DNA of 64,000 bases from contig CM061921.1 of NCBI GenBank assembly GCA_031002005.1, positions 127,130,597-127,194,596 of the forward strand, in the 5' to 3' direction. This stretch comes from Vandiemenella viatica (taxonomy: Eukaryota > Arthropoda > Insecta > Orthoptera > Morabidae). Shown here piece by piece: positions 54,701 through 64,000 of this stretch. Position numbers and translations under genes: made by a program. The stretch's first letter is position 1, and every line of letters starts with the position of its first letter. The notes under the pieces were generated by a model. It worked only from the letters and a program-made list of their open reading frames with translations, did no database searches and was not told the DNA's origin.

Positions 54701-55109
54701 TTAATAATGTTCCAAACACTTTTTATCTGATGATCTTAACTATTAATCTCACTGTTTATAGTGAAATGTTTATCTTCTCTAATTATTTTTGTTAAAATTC
54801 TACAGTAAGTTTTGTAATGTTTTCAGAGAAGCATATTATCAGTATTCCTAGCTTTTACATACAGTTCCTTTTTATGCCTGCAAGATATTTTAATACCATC
54901 TGTTATCCAGTTCTTGTTTACTCCTTTTTGACCAATTGGTACTAGTTTTGTAGGTAGACACCTCTCTTAAATTTCCAAAAATGTCTGGTGAAAGTAATTG
55001 AATTTATTGTTTACCCATTTTAATTTATAAAGTGCTCCAGTCCTCATCGTTTAATGTTTTATTGAAATGCTCTTTAATTGCTAGTCAGTCTACAGGTACC
55101 ACGCAGCAT

Positions 55110-55440
55110 ACAACATTAGTTTGGGAATTTCCCAATCTTAAGTCAATAAGGATTTGTACCAAAATCAGGAATGACTAAACATGGAAGTTCATTGTTAATC
55201 CAACAATTGTTCAACTGCAGCAAGATTTGTCTTCTCACAATTTTAATTAATTTCTTTGTAGCACTAACAATCTTCACTTCACTAACTGGAACCTCTGTAA
55301 TCTTATTCTCTTTGACCTGATACCAGCACAGCGATTCATAAACGGATGTTACATCTCACCCAGTATCCACTAATGCATGAATTTCAAGACAAAATATCTC
55401 AACATTAATTGATACTTGTCAATCATCTTCACTTACAACT
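55110..55440 (-). pseudogene. Retrotransposon aspartic protease
   Basis: Reads IFCLEIHALVDTG followed by a stop and DVTSVYESL, then KITEVPVSEVKIVSATKK, LIKIVRRQILLQLNNCWINN and ELPCLVIPDFGTNPY. The A-L-V-D-T-G core with Ser replaced by a stop, the conserved hydrophobic strands and the C-L-V-I-P-D-F end are those of a retroviral-type protease in an LTR retrotransposon. The intact enzyme would process the Gag-Pol polyprotein. Confidence 0.7.
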
Positions 55441-55550
55441 CCCAGCCTTTTTTTCTTACAGCAAATCTTTTTTTCTGTTGTTACCATTCAAATATTCTCT
55501 CACTGCATGCATTCTGAACATATATTCCTTGATATTTGGTACATTATTTG

Positions 55551-55797
55551 GACCAAGCATGGTGGCTGAATGGTTAATGTTCTGGTCTCACATTAGGGAG
55601 GAAGCCGGTTTGAATCACGATCCGGACATCCAAATTTGGGTTTTCCAAAGTTTCCCCAAATCACTCCAGGTGAATGCTTTAATATGCTTCCTTCAAAAGG
55701 CCATGGTAGAATTCCTTCCTGTTCCTTTTCCCCAGTCCCATCCCTCTTCTTATCACCATGACATCAATGAGGCATAAAGCAATAATAATAATAAAAA
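55551..55797 (+). mobile_element. SINE family 1, copy f
   Basis: Head GACCAAGCATGGTGGCTGAA, B-box-like GGTTTGAATCA, body CCGGACATCCAAATTTGGG, AATCACTCCAGGTGAATGC, and the end CATGACATCAATGAGGC with an AATAATAATAATAA tail. It is inserted in the gag-protease remnant. Confidence 0.8.
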
Positions 55798-55810
55798 AAT
55801 TGAAAGCTAA

Positions 55811-57240
55811 CTAACAATCTTCTACTGTTATCAGCTCCTCACTTTTCTCATTTACATACTGGTAAGTCATAGTCTTATATTCGATGTCCTGTGCAGCTAT
55901 GCTTACTTCCCTAATACTAGTTTCCATTAATTTCACTCCTAACCCTGCGGATAATACTATATCTTCATCGTTGTATCCATATTTTTTTCCCCTCACTATC
56001 TGACTTAACTCCTCATTCTCATTACTTGTTCTGAATTCCTCTGCGTCCTTATGTACACTATTACTGTCTGATTATCTGTTGTCAGCTTTCTTCTGGATCG
56101 CAGGCTCCTGCTTATATACATTCCACTGCTACTTGACCTACTCTCTCTTTATGAGACTCATATTCCTCCTCTTCATACCTCTTTCAATTCTATCTATATC
56201 AGATATTTCTCCTTCTAGCCAATTATAGTTATTAATTGCATGAATATCCCTACATTTTTCTTTATTGGCCATACCAAATATTTCCAATATTTGAGAAGTT
56301 CTTCCACAGTTAATTGTTTCTTAATGTCTTCCTTCCAAAATGCCTCACGTTTATTCTCTATTTTCCGTATACCATCATGGGTCCTCTGTATATTCTGAAA
56401 TTTTCCCTTGGTAGTGTATTATTCATCCTATAATTATTATGATGGCCATTTCTTCTCACATTCAAATATTCATGATATTTATTTCTTCCTGTACCTTGCT
56501 CTGATGAAACATTCTGCTTTTCTAGTCTTTCAACTGCACCTATAAATTCATCACTGTGATTCTATAGATTGACTATAAGCTGTCTTCTATCACCTTCAGT
56601 AATTTCTAAAGCAATATGTCTATCTTCCATACATCTAAATACTCATCTCACAAATCTCTTTTGCATCTCTGTTTGCAACAATATATGCTAGTTAAGAAGT
56701 CACTTTTCAATTTCCTCTGGATCCCGTTGGACCAATATTTGTCTCGAAATAGCAGCAGAGGCATCACCTCAAAACATGCTTTTAACAAACTAGTTCTTGT
56801 GCATACATGGCCAGTTTGGTGGTAAGTCATTTCTACCAGCATTCACAAATACTATTGAAATCACACAACTTCTCAGTGCATATTTTATTTCTGACAATTT
56901 TAGTTGATTATTGTTGGTTAGATTGCTGCAACCTACATTCTCGATTCATTGATGTACTATTTTATTTATTTCTCAGCTTAATTTTGTTTATTTTAGTTCC
57001 TCCTGCTGTTCTAAAACTCTAATTTATCCCTGTACTTAATTATCTACTATCTTTATCCATCTGCCACAGTTGTTAATTTGTCAGCCAAAGCCATCACTTT
57101 TTGATTTATTGAGCCAATACTACTCATTGCATTCTCCCTCTGTTTCATGAACTGTTTTGCTGAAGTATTATTTGATCCCATCGTGTTTTTCTTCAAAATT
57201 TAATTTTTGTTATTAATCCTTCCAACCCGTTAGTATTCTT
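55811..57240 (-). pseudogene. Gag-like region of the LTR retrotransposon
   Basis: Pieces: NNTSAKQFMKQRENAMSSIG and NQKVMALADKLTTVADG (about 57180-57050), RDKYWSNGIQRKLKSDFL (56735-56680; a K/R-YWS block common in Gag of insect gypsy-like elements), a basic Asn-rich stretch near 56500-56380, and 55996-55811 (GYNDEDIVLSAGLG), which precedes the protease. No CCHC finger was recognised. The assignment rests on order and on the protease. Confidence 0.5.
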
Positions 57241-57736
57241 ATATATATCTGTTTCAAAACTTCTTCCTTTATTGTCACATATTTTTTGACAGCAATTACA
57301 TTCAATTCCATATTTTCTTTGATCTAATTTAATTCATTTCGCAATGCCTATTGTTGCCTATTCTGACACTCTTTGAATTCTTATTGGAAGTTCTCAGTTT
57401 GTTGTTCAGTTTCTTTAAAAACTTCTCTTAATTCTTCCTTTCATCCATCTGCTTTCTGTCCATAAATCAGCATAAATCATTTACCCAATATTTTCTGTAG
57501 CTTTTTCTTGGTCTTTTTTTTTTTTATATCTTGTTTAATTTTTCTTGTCATTCCTGTGATTTTTGTTCTGGTGCACCAAAGTTTTGTTTTAATTCTTTCA
57601 TCTGGTATGTGTTTAAAATTGGCAATGATTTAGTATTGACTAGCAGTTCAAGAGTATTAACATTATAATACTCTGAAACATTTTAATAATTTTATTTTCT
57701 AAAATATTATAACAATTACTACCAATTTCCAAATAA

Positions 57737-58545
57737 ATAATAATGTGTTTATTCTGGTGGAAATTTCCCTACACACCTGTCTATATCTTACCCTCTTCCC
57801 ACTGACTTTTACCATCTATTAATTTGAATTCTTTCAGTGTGTTTGGTAACTTATTCATCATTTCTCTTGGCAGTTTATTCCAATTCCTGCAAAAGAAATT
57901 TTTCCCACACCCTTATGCCTGATATCAAGTGCCAGCCAAATCAAGTGTGGTCATGGCCATCTTTATCCTTTTACACAAATCCTTTAACTCTCCCACCAAT
58001 ATCCTTACGTGAATTATCACCAATTTATGCTTTGTACACTCCTATGACTCTCTTAATCCTCCTTCTATCTTTGAATGAATCCCACTCCAGCTCCTTTATC
58101 ATATTGGCTACCAATTGTGTTTTGTGGTAATTTCCAAAGACAAATCTGGCAGCCCTCCTCTGCACCCTCTCCATCTCCTGTATTTGATACCCAAACTGTG
58201 GATCCCAAACTACACTGCAAGCAGTGGCTTTACCAAGTTTTATATTCCAATTCCCTTACTTCTCTAGTACATCCCCTCATCACCCTTTCCAACAGGTTAA
58301 GGATTTTGAACCCTTACCCTATTACCTGTCCAATGTGTTCTGCCCAGTTAAGTTTGTTATCGAATATTATGCCAAAGTATTTATTTAGAGTCTTCAGTAA
58401 GCAATTCCTTCCCCATTTTATAATCATAATCAATCTTTAGCTTTTTATCTGTGTTCCTAATAAGCTGGCTCTTCTTTGCATTAACTTCATCCCATGTTGA
58501 CTCACCCATGTGGGATGTTGGTCACCCTGCAACAGTTTATAGTCC
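57737..58545 (-). mobile_element. LINE family B, copy 4 (3' half)
   Basis: From 58545 downward on the minus strand: WVSQHGMKLMQRRASLL-like, KYFGIIFDNKLNWAEHIG (about 58390-58340), RVMRGCTREV and EYKTW, QYDKGAGVGFIQR-like thumb, and the tail GTGTAGGGAAATTTCCACC (57768-57750). RT motifs A-C are missing. It matches copies 1 and 2 in order. Confidence 0.75.
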
Positions 58546-58554
58546 TCTAACACT

Positions 58555-58590
58555 TTAACCCTTTAACTGCTACGGTTCGGCCAGCCGAGC
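58555..58590 (+). mobile_element. Possible left end of a piggyBac-like element
   Basis: TTAA (58555-58558) is directly followed by CCCTTTAACTGCTACGG. piggyBac-type elements insert at TTAA and begin CCC/T. No matching right end was found before the assembly gap, so this is only a candidate. Confidence 0.25.
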
Positions 58591-59073
58591 TCTCGCTGAG
58601 TGCTGCTTTGTTTACGCCTAAGCTGTTTACTTGCGCTGGAATGCCGCGTTCGACCGGACCGCTGTGTACAGAATACGTCTGGAGCGTTGTGTGTGACGTT
58701 CTTCTGCTGTCGCTCTGCGATTTGAAATGCCAGATACAAAATAAATGCTGTTAATATAACATCTAAAGTTTTTCAGTTTAAAGCTCCTCTAAAAGTGAAT
58801 GTCTGCATAAGAAAACATGCGGTACTTCATATACTAAATAGATATTACAGCAACTGAAATGTTTTTTGTTTGTGAGCGTAGTAATTTATCTGGAGAGAAT
58901 ACCTTTCCAAATACCTTTCACAAAATCTGCACATATTTTCCAACCTTTTTGACCCGGCTATGGACCGCCACTCGCAAGTTAAAAATATTTTTTTATATTT
59001 TTAGTTTTAGAGGCTTATAAATGTAAGATAATTATTACTCTGCAGTTACCCATGGTTAATTATTCTTTTGTGT
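58591..59073. other. Unassigned sequence before the gap
   Basis: GC-richer at first (58575-58720), then AT-rich. No frame or motif recognised. Confidence 0.5.
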
Positions 59074-60073
59074 NNNNNNNNNNNNNNNNNNNNNNNNNNN
59101 NNNNNNNNNNNNNNNNNNNNNNNNNNNNNNNNNNNNNNNNNNNNNNNNNNNNNNNNNNNNNNNNNNNNNNNNNNNNNNNNNNNNNNNNNNNNNNNNNNNN
59201 NNNNNNNNNNNNNNNNNNNNNNNNNNNNNNNNNNNNNNNNNNNNNNNNNNNNNNNNNNNNNNNNNNNNNNNNNNNNNNNNNNNNNNNNNNNNNNNNNNNN
59301 NNNNNNNNNNNNNNNNNNNNNNNNNNNNNNNNNNNNNNNNNNNNNNNNNNNNNNNNNNNNNNNNNNNNNNNNNNNNNNNNNNNNNNNNNNNNNNNNNNNN
59401 NNNNNNNNNNNNNNNNNNNNNNNNNNNNNNNNNNNNNNNNNNNNNNNNNNNNNNNNNNNNNNNNNNNNNNNNNNNNNNNNNNNNNNNNNNNNNNNNNNNN
59501 NNNNNNNNNNNNNNNNNNNNNNNNNNNNNNNNNNNNNNNNNNNNNNNNNNNNNNNNNNNNNNNNNNNNNNNNNNNNNNNNNNNNNNNNNNNNNNNNNNNN
59601 NNNNNNNNNNNNNNNNNNNNNNNNNNNNNNNNNNNNNNNNNNNNNNNNNNNNNNNNNNNNNNNNNNNNNNNNNNNNNNNNNNNNNNNNNNNNNNNNNNNN
59701 NNNNNNNNNNNNNNNNNNNNNNNNNNNNNNNNNNNNNNNNNNNNNNNNNNNNNNNNNNNNNNNNNNNNNNNNNNNNNNNNNNNNNNNNNNNNNNNNNNNN
59801 NNNNNNNNNNNNNNNNNNNNNNNNNNNNNNNNNNNNNNNNNNNNNNNNNNNNNNNNNNNNNNNNNNNNNNNNNNNNNNNNNNNNNNNNNNNNNNNNNNNN
59901 NNNNNNNNNNNNNNNNNNNNNNNNNNNNNNNNNNNNNNNNNNNNNNNNNNNNNNNNNNNNNNNNNNNNNNNNNNNNNNNNNNNNNNNNNNNNNNNNNNNN
60001 NNNNNNNNNNNNNNNNNNNNNNNNNNNNNNNNNNNNNNNNNNNNNNNNNNNNNNNNNNNNNNNNNNNNNNNNN
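59074..60073. other. Assembly gap of exactly 1000 N
   Basis: The run of N is 1000 long, a conventional scaffold-gap size, so the true distance is unknown. Long frames drawn across it are artefacts. Confidence 0.99.
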
Positions 60074-60790
60074 AATGCACCATCGAAGGATACAACATCT
60101 TCAGACATTTCCCAGCCTTTACCATGTACGGCGCATCGTCGGTCACAAATAGTAAGACATGTTATCGCTTAACTTCACCGCCTCCTAACAGTTTCATGGC
60201 GTTGTCGAAACGGACGGCAATTGTTGAATGGTTTTACTGATTCAATAGCTTCACAGTCCAGTAAAAATATATCCACCCGGTCTGTCAGAAGTAGGGTTCC
60301 AACGATAACATTTACAATGTATCTCCCACAAGCATCAGTACTTTCATCCATTGATACCCAGATCTTATTGGTGCCTATCTTAGTTCTGATTGCCTGCAAT
60401 ACATTTTCATAACAAGACGGTAAATAGTTCTTCCTCAATGTTGATACGGTTGGAATCGTCTGTGTTGTGTATTTCTACAAGAACGATTGAAATGCTCATT
60501 GTTCACTTTATTAAGTGGGATGTTGGCTGATACCATCATTTCACAGAGTTATTTAGAAAAAATTGATAATTTGGAATACGACGAAGCTGTAGATGTATCC
60601 AAGAAAAGTCGCTGTTTGCTTTGTCGAGTTGAATGTCGTATTACGTTATTCTTGTGTCTTGATGTATTGCAGTGCTGCTGCACATGAAATCGCTTTGTTG
60701 CATTCACTTTAGTTTCACATAATTTACAGAAAAGAACTCTTTCATCTGTGCTAAAATACTCCTCTCCAGATTCCTTTACGTAACTTTACA
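60074..60790 (-). pseudogene. hAT-2 transposase with BED zinc finger
   Basis: From 60760 downward: a BED-type finger (LFCKLCETKVNATKRFHVQQ, then HCNTSRHKNN; CxxC...H...H), KQRLFLDTSTAS, a frame break, NIPLNKVNNEHF, and the frame 60438-60175 with LPSCYENVLQAIR, NKIWVSMDESTDACGRYI and VGTLLLTDRVDIF. After a frameshift, DDAPYMVKAGKCLKMLYPS (60140-60084) runs into the gap. These blocks are typical of ZBED-like hAT transposases, which bind terminal repeats through the BED finger. Stops and a frameshift near 60175 show decay. Confidence 0.8.
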
Positions 60791-61527
60791 CTTTCAGAAA
60801 GTTTGTTTTCGGGCATGGTGGTACTCACTGATCCACTGCAGATTTAACACTGGTTCAGGATTATTTTCAAAAGCATTGGTGACAGTGGGTGAGTGGCTGA
60901 AGGCTTTGTGCTTGTTTCGACGCGGAGAGTCTGGTATGTGGGGAATACCTGACCCAGGTAGGGACGGGTTTCCCGTTAAGCAGAAGTTTCGCCGTACTGA
61001 ATCATAGGAAGACAATTGATTCCTCTCAACTCATCGGTGGGTCACTGCAGTGGACTCAATTCCCGCGATACCGTCGGAAGTGAGACATTGATTGACGCGG
61101 CTCGACACAGGCATGCTGCTGCTGCATAGTCGAATTTAAAAAGCGGGCGGAACATTAACGTTTAGAGAGTGACAATAATTTATAACTTTAATTCTTGACT
61201 GGTGAATTCTGAACAATTTGGTTACAATTAGTTTCGTTTCTATCTCCAATGTATAACAGGAATATATTTCTCTGAATAATTTTCTTAATTTATTTTCATC
61301 TACAACTTCTATCAAAAATTACCAGTTTTTTCCTCAAAATATGACCATATGACCATAAAAATTGCTGAAATATGACCATAATTAGGAAAATGGCCCAATA
61401 TGCATTTATAGGCTACATAAATACATTTAAATACAATCAGAAACGTTGAATCAGTGTTTATTTCTGCATTTCAGCTCAAAAGAAGGCAGGAAAAAAAATA
61501 TGACTTTTCCTAAAGATCCGAACCCTA
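60074..61527 (-). mobile_element. hAT element 2 (BED-finger transposase), partly in the gap
   Basis: A minus-strand hAT transposase is cut by the N run. Its outer end is readable: from 61527 inward the minus strand reads TAGGGTTCGGATCTTTAGG, which fits hAT termini. Inside, CATATGACCATAAAAATTGC-type short repeats lie near 61340-61380, a BED finger at 60731-60644 and the catalytic region at 60438-60074. The other end must be in or left of the gap. Confidence 0.7.
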
Positions 61528-61944
61528 TTCATCACTAAATTTCCTCCTACCTTAATTCAACCCTTTCTACACATCTGCATAGACAGTCCTATACTCTGTA
61601 GGTGGTAAAGTCAAGGGAATATACAAAATTGCGACAATCAAACCTCATAAAAAGTGATGTAGTTTAACATTTTCGTTAAACAAACGATAAAATGTACTAT
61701 ATTTCGTCAGTAAATGTGTTGTACAGACATTAAATGCACTGTTTAGGTTTTTAAAGCGATTAAGAGAAATTACGTGTCGCAAAAGTTACTGTTTCCAAAC
61801 AAATTATAATTTTGAACAACCCTTGGACCAAAAGAAACGAAGATGTTATACCGATCATCTATCACATTTCTGGGTAAAGATAGTTTTAACTGAGGGAGAT
61901 GACAAATAATTTCAGATCTTTGAAGTACGCTCTTCGGACTGTTT

Positions 61945-61998
61945 GCCCTTATGTAATATTCTTTCAGCACAGCCCTTATGTAATATTCTTTTAGCACA
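61945..61998. repeat. 27-base tandem duplication (copy 2)
   Basis: Same two units as at 44983-45036, in the second copy of the element. Confidence 0.9.
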
Positions 61999-63367
61999 GC
62001 CCTAAATTTTATTTATTAAACTTATTTAGGAAATACGGAAAAACTTATTATTAATTACTGTTGTCGATGGAATAATGTGTCGTCATGGCAGTCTGAGTAG
62101 ACAGTAATTAGCATAAAAAAAATATTTTCAACTATCATTATTATCAAAAGATGCTTAAAGTGTACTGAATACTCCTTCTAAAACAAAAACAAAAAACTAT
62201 GAGAGTCAAATAGCTCAAAAACAATTTTACATGTGTTAGTCACATTTGTCATTTAAATGGGGCTTTATAAGCAGGCAAAGAAACAAAAAATAGATATTGC
62301 TTTATCGTGATAGCAAAATTTTCTGGCTGCTGCTGTTTAAAATCAAATGACAAAATGAAACGTTCGTTGGCTGATCTTACCAAAAAAAAAACTATTGGTA
62401 AATGTCCAAGGACAGACAATAACAACATCCGGTAATTAACAACCTACTGCATTTGATAGCGGGCACGCGTGAAATCATTGGATCATTTTCTCATTATTGT
62501 AGACAAACTTTGCACTCTTTACTAATGTTAATATTACGGTGGGCTCTTCTGAGGGTATCCCGTAAAGAATTCGCGCTGTTGCTCAGGATAAAATTGTTGC
62601 CAGTCATCTGGTAAACCACAACACAGAATGAAGCTATTCATGTGGGAAAATTTTACAAGTTGATACTAATTCGGAACATTAATGATGAGCAACTGTTTTT
62701 AAATTTTCTTACTATTGTTTGTGATAATTAAAGATCGGAAGAATATACAGGAAATTGAGAACAAGGAAAAGTAATGCTAGTCTCACAAACATGTATTTAA
62801 ATGTTGTTGTCCCCTCAGCAGCCGTCTGTTGTAGGCCTCTGTCGCGGGTGCGACTGCCGACCCGGAAGCCTGATGGCTAGCGCTCAAGTTGTCCCGGTTC
62901 GAGCCTAGCTTCACATATGAGTGGTTTTGATGAATTGTAATGTACGCCTTGTGTTGACTATACTTTTGGTCACTAAAATCACATCATACACCAATTGAGA
63001 AGTTAAAAGAACGGAGAGGATTCACATATCTCTAAGATTAGGCATATTTTTGGATTGTTTGTTCTTTACAAATTGAGTCTTTAAAACTTTGTGATATATT
63101 TTACAATGCCCCAAAAAAGACTATTTACCAAGGATTGGAAAGGAATTCTTCCACGTTATTTGCGTATGAACTAGTCCTCTGTTAGCTTGGAATTATTTCA
63201 TTGACTCCCTGAAAATCAAAACATGGATTTCGTTGATCATGGCATCCTCAAAATTACTGACAAATCTACTTAAAAGTACAAATTTCATTGATTTCATGAA
63301 AAGAAAAATACAGATTCCAAGGCTTACTGTTAACTCGGAAATGGAAGCCCATGTTTCGGTATGCTTA

Positions 63368-63595
63368 TGGCTTTACACCTCATTAACGTCGAGGTCACTA
63401 GAGGAGGCAAAGGACTTGTAGCAAGAAACGGGAAGGAATTTGACCATAGCTTTTTGAAGGATCCATCCCTGCATTCTCTTGGAGTGGTTTGTTGAAAATA
63501 TGGCAAACTCAATTCTGAATGGCCGGAGGGGGGTTCAAAACTGTCTCCTCCCGAATGCGTGGTCAAAGCGTTACCACTCATCCAACGCGCTTGGT
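63368..63595 (-). mobile_element. SINE family 1, copy g
   Basis: Counterpart of SINE copy d inside copy 2 of the long-inverted-repeat element, with the same diagnostic CTCCGGCCATTCAGAATTG and CCTCGACGTTAATGAGG blocks. Confidence 0.75.
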
Positions 63596-63879
63596 TATAC
63601 CCAAGTGAAGTTAAGGTAAAATTATTGTCAGAACAGATAAATTTCTTGATCTAGAAATGTATAGCAATTTCAATCTAATCACTTAAATCAGTTACTGAAG
63701 TTTTATAACAGAGATCTTAACAGTCTCCTGGAATATAATTAAAACTGTTAGGAAATTATTGAATGATATTCACCAATCTAAACTATACAGCAAAAAAAAA
63801 AAAAAAAAGAAGTCATTACAACTACTGCAAAATGAAGTTGAAATCTTTGAAGACATAATAAAGTTTTTATTTTGTTAGG

Positions 63880-64000
63880 ACCTGAGTAGCATTGGGGAAA
63901 GGAACGGCAAAGAATGTGACCATCGCCTTTTGAGAGACCCATTCCGGCATTCGCTTGGAATTGTTTCACAAAACAATGAAACATCGAAATCAGAATGGCC
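63880..64000 (-). mobile_element. SINE family 1, copy h (cut by window end)
   Basis: Counterpart of SINE copy e. Its 3' tail is lost between two TTAGG words and the head lies beyond the window. Confidence 0.65.

Larger units (their letters stand above)
52120..55080 (-). mobile_element. LINE family A, copy 2
   Basis: Minus-strand copy of the element at 134-4056, truncated at its 5' end near 55080 in the linker after the endonuclease. It contains RT in pieces (about 54700-53630), the C-terminal region (53607-53110), then a foldback element (52461-53102), and the repeated 3' UTR (52460-52135) ending in the family hairpin. Relative to copy 1 roughly 400 bases (ORF2 end and first 3' UTR unit) are missing at the position of the foldback element. 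It is inserted into the Ty3/gypsy-like protease. Confidence 0.8.
55085..57720 (-). mobile_element. Ty3/gypsy-like LTR retrotransposon gag-protease remnant
   Basis: On the minus strand, coding-like sequence runs from a gag-like region (57240-56200) to an aspartic protease (about 55440-55110), where LINE A copy 2 interrupts it. SINE copy f is also inserted (55551-55797). Neither the LTRs nor pol beyond the protease are present. All frames contain stops. Confidence 0.6.
61527..64000. mobile_element. Long-inverted-repeat element, copy 2 (incomplete)
   Basis: Collinear with 44565-47000 and nearly identical by eye (scattered single-base changes and small indels). It begins abruptly at ATTCATCACTAAATTTCC, where hAT-2 ends, and continues to the window edge. 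Differences include about 70 extra bases with an A17 run at 63748-63825 and loss of about 31 bases of a SINE tail near 63879. The left 29 bases and the right arm are not in view. Confidence 0.85.

Noticed and set aside
59046..60240. Long open frames across the N run on both strands
   Set aside because: They exist only because N codons contain no stops; the flanking residues on the minus strand belong to hAT-2.
1..64000. CRISPR array, bacterial operon, riboswitch or rho-independent terminators
   Set aside because: Composition, splice-bordered exon and transposon content are those of an animal nuclear genome; no regularly spaced identical repeats were seen.

Overview
This window is animal, almost certainly arthropod, nuclear DNA. 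It looks like intronic or intergenic sequence of a large, transposon-rich insect genome, possibly a hemimetabolous one. The reasons are the transposon repertoire (CR1-like LINEs with an SGNH esterase segment, Jockey-type LINEs with CCHC-knuckle gag, Penelope-like elements with a GIY-YIG domain, mariner, Harbinger, hAT, tRNA-derived SINEs), the AT-rich background, the exon with GT/AG borders, and the absence of long intact genes. The species cannot be named from the sequence. Family names come from motifs read by eye; no database search was run, and most boundaries are approximate unless a junction is described.

Only one piece of a likely host gene is visible: a 145-base exon at 50829-50973 (+), framed by a polypyrimidine-AG acceptor and a GTATGT donor. 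It encodes a membrane segment resembling the SLC41 (MgtE-like) magnesium transporters. Part of the remaining window may be intron of that gene.

Layout. 1-4056: LINE family A copy 1 (SGNH, endonuclease, RT, repeated 3' UTR) carrying a small LINE-B tail. 4480-4655: SINE. 4774-6864: Harbinger element with a LINE-B copy inside. 7230-7604: unassigned coding-like remnant. 7921-9250: Penelope-like element 1. 9724-11744: Helitron-like element. 11805-15130: SINE, LINE-B fragment, LINE-D fragment. 15374-16199: putative solo LTR. 16490-21616: SINE and a hAT transposase remnant split by a LINE-B copy. 21705-40500: four Jockey-type LINEs (J1-J3 on the minus strand, J4 on the plus strand), a mariner between J1 and J2, and two SINEs with readable insertion sites. 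40790-41960: Penelope-like element 2. 42094-43505: LINE C. 44536-47501: an element with about 300-base inverted ends. 48215-50670: LINE E and LINE F fragments. 50829-50973: the SLC41-like exon. 52120-55080: LINE A copy 2 carrying a 642-base foldback element. 55085-57720: Ty3/gypsy-like gag-protease remnant. 57737-58545: LINE-B fragment. 59074-60073: a run of exactly 1000 N. 60074-61527: BED-finger hAT transposase remnant. 61527-64000: second copy of the long-inverted-repeat element.

Nearly every reading frame of the mobile elements is broken by stops, frameshifts or truncation, so this is a fossil bed of nested insertions. Their order can often be read: Harbinger before LINE B1, LINE A1 before the LINE-B tail, J2 before a SINE in its RT motif, J3 before a SINE with an 11-base target duplication, and the long-inverted-repeat element copy 2 before hAT-2. 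I found no CRISPR array, bacterial operon or complete novel gene system. The less ordinary items are the long-inverted-repeat element pair, the foldback element, the repeated 3' UTR of LINE A and a few coding-like stretches that I could not assign.
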